NCBI GenBank assembly: GCA_949825065.1 | Contig: OX463865.1 | Location: 16,879,763 to 16,943,762 of the forward strand | Origin: Odontocerum albicorne | Taxonomy: Eukaryota > Arthropoda > Insecta > Trichoptera > Odontoceridae | Reading direction: 5' to 3' | DNA length: 64,000 nucleotides | Shown here: positions 62,577 to 64,000 of the stretch, piece after piece | How positions within the stretch are numbered: the stretch's first letter is position 1 | Layout of the letters: each line of letters opens with the position of its first letter | Notes under the pieces: generated by a model | The model's database searches: none | Told to the model about the DNA's origin: nothing | What the model saw: the letters and a program-made list of their open reading frames with translations, nothing else | Position numbers and translations under genes: made by a program

Positions 62577-63374
62577 TCAATCCTGGGGGTTGATTAGCAG
62601 CAAAGCCCTGCATCTCCTCTTGCACTCCGGTCGGTCTTCAGCGATCCTCTTGCGCTCTGTATAGGAGGTGCAGTCCATATCGTAGCATATTTGCTCCAGA
62701 TACTCTCGGCGAGGAAGCCCTCTGCCAATCGATCCCTCAATCATTCCCTCCAGTATATTGTGCAGGAGATTTTCATGTCGCAGCATATGACCCATCCATT
62801 CAGCATGCTTTTCCGATATGGTGTTTGACAGGTGCCTGGTTTCTTCGATCCTGCTGAGAACCTCGTCATTTGTAATGTGGTATCTCCAGGAAATCCTTAG
62901 GATTCGTCTATAGGTCCACATCTCGAAGGCCTCCAATCTTTTTCGATCTCTTTCGCCTATACACCATGTCTCGCAACCATACATCAAAATACTCCACACA
63001 TATGTTTTGACAAATTGCTTGCGGAGCTTTAGGTCTGTGTTGTTGGATTCGAAAATCTTTAATTTCTTATTAAAGGTGAGTTTTGCTTGGTGGATGCGAC
63101 TGTCAACCACTCTTTTTGTACGTCCATTCCATGTGATCTTACTTCCAATATATACAAACTCTTTTGCGTTCTTAAGTGCAGCTCTTGACATTAGTGTGTT
63201 CATTTTGTGTTCGTCTCTGCCTACAGTTATCACTTTTGTTTTGTCTTTGTTTATTTTCATGATGAACTTGGTATTTAGGACATTCTCCATAGTTTCCAAG
63301 GTCTTCTTTAGTTCTTCTTCACTTTCGGCGATCAGGGCAATGTCGTCTGCAAATCTTATCATATCCATTTTCAA
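62577..63374 (-). pseudogene. LINE-C (RTE-like) reverse transcriptase, C-terminal 265 codons open
   Basis: Longest open frame of the window. It begins just before the RT active site, MIRFADDIALIAESEEEL (FADD, catalytic aspartates present), then MKINKDKTKVITVGRDEHKM, KEFVYIGSKITWNGRTKRVV, ESNNTDLKLRKQFVKTYVWS, ILMYGCETWCIGERDRKRLE, AFEMWTYRRILRISWRYHIT, HAEWMGHMLRHENLLHNILE and IGRGLPRREYLEQICYDMDC. This order is the RT palm end, thumb and C-terminal tail of RTE-like elements. It is 5'-truncated: endonuclease and front half of RT are missing, and a stop precedes the first codon (TTG). No frameshift is seen, so the insertion is probably young. Confidence 0.92.
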
Positions 63375-63889
63375 TTCCTAGCGAACTAAATTTTAAACAA
63401 GTCTCACTCTTGAGCAATATTCATCGTCTCTAAAACCCTGAATGAGTCTTGGCTGCCTCCAAAATTTTCTACTACCTATCTGTCTCAGTATCATTCCTTC
63501 TACTATTTGTAATACCCAGAGAACGGTAGTTCTTTGTCACACCATTGAGCCATTTGAGCTTTGGTGTCTCCACTTCCCTACGCCTAATCAGATCGATAAA
63601 CAAATCTATTATTTTTGCATACTTTTTAGCTTTCTAAGCTAATTTCGTTATACAGGTATAGTACTCTTAATGACATATATTTTTTCATGTGCTATTATCA
63701 TAAATTGGATTATACATTCTTTAAAGAACCTTTCTCTTAAATGTATCACGGACTCTTTTGTCCTTCTTTTGAAATGTCTGATAAATAAGTAAGCACAAAT
63801 TTCAGAAGTATCCGAATTGGCGTAAAACAGATAAAGAAAGCAGGGTTTTGTGCAGGTGATGTGGCCCCAATACTTTAGGATAAGTTAAA
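63375..63889. other. No gene recognised
   Basis: Directly upstream of LINE-C on its strand, but the RT blocks expected before FADD are not found in any frame. AT-rich beyond 63600. Confidence 0.45.
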
Positions 63890-63955
63890 AAACGACCTTT
63901 ATGGCTATGTGGATAGACGTCTGTCTTTTGACCCGGGAATAGCAAAATTGATAAG
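63890..63955 (+). mobile_element. tRNA-like SINE head
   Basis: 'acctttatggctatgtggatag' (A box TGGCTATGTGG) and 'tcttttgacccgggaatagc' (degenerate B box). The window ends 45 bases later, so the body cannot be judged. Confidence 0.45.
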
Positions 63956-64000
63956 TCATTGGTACTCAGATAAACAAAGGTTCTATTTTAGTTTTTTTAT

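Noticed and set aside
63007..63381. 124-codon plus-strand frame
   Set aside because: Exact antisense shadow of the LINE-C RT frame, whose FADD box and downstream blocks identify the real strand.

Overview
This is eukaryotic DNA, most probably from an insect. It is AT-rich and I find no intact host gene, no rRNA, no convincing functional tRNA gene and no operon-like layout. Almost everything recognisable is a decayed mobile element or a tandem repeat. The insect assignment rests on the mixture of mariner (DD34D) transposases, IS630/Tc1-like transposases, TTAA-type and hAT-type MITEs, several non-LTR retrotransposon (LINE) families with the divergent C-termini usual in arthropods, and tRNA-derived SINEs. 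It is inference; I cannot name the order or species.

Nicknames used below. LINE-A: RT C-terminus plus a 3' tail ending in TTGCAATAAAAGTG and TAAATAAA (8 pieces). LINE-B: RTE-like family with EAFEMWMHRRMLRIPW and a (GAA)n 3' end (6 pieces). LINE-C: RTE-like, FADD box, longest open frame of the window (62.6-63.4 kb, minus). LINE-D: QGCV-S-P RT box and a tail ending -ILSVCPRRK. LINE-E to J: single or few pieces. LINE-R: non-coding-looking 3' piece with (AAAT)n. SINE1, SINE2, SINE3: tRNA-derived families. PLE-like: a short dispersed repeat with the plan CTGATGATG / hairpin / GAAAC.

Layout. 0-9.8 kb: LINE-A, -D and -I pieces, a mariner turned into a fold-back element, a 33-bp repeat array grown inside LINE-D, and a TIR element. 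10-24 kb: 41-bp, 47-bp and 35-bp minisatellites grown in or beside SINEs and a mariner, LINE-B, LINE-A, and PLE-like palindromes. 26.8-31 kb: three tandem 186-bp PLE-like monomers, then two copies of an unclassified repeat X, each interrupted by a mariner. 33.7-36.5 kb: an inverted pair of an unclassified repeat Y that keeps reading frames. 37-45.5 kb: LINE-A pieces, a nest of an IS630-like element containing other repeats, SINE1, and a TTAA MITE. 46-51.5 kb: minisatellites and IS630-like remnants. 53-58 kb: LINE tails inside an IS630-like element, two hAT-type MITEs (one inside a SINE1, with an 8-bp duplication), and three TTAA MITE copies. 58-64 kb: LINE-B inserted in repeat Z, a duplicated LINE/tRNA-like fusion, LINE-J and LINE-C.

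The genes do not form a pathway. What links the elements is nesting, which gives a relative order of insertion, and the repeated conversion of transposon sequence into tandem arrays. The most interesting candidate is the 186-bp PLE-like array, which resembles a retrozyme (small tandem retroelement with hammerhead-type motifs). That reading is inferred and the motif is not canonical. All repeat boundaries were read by eye and are approximate unless a target-site duplication is given.
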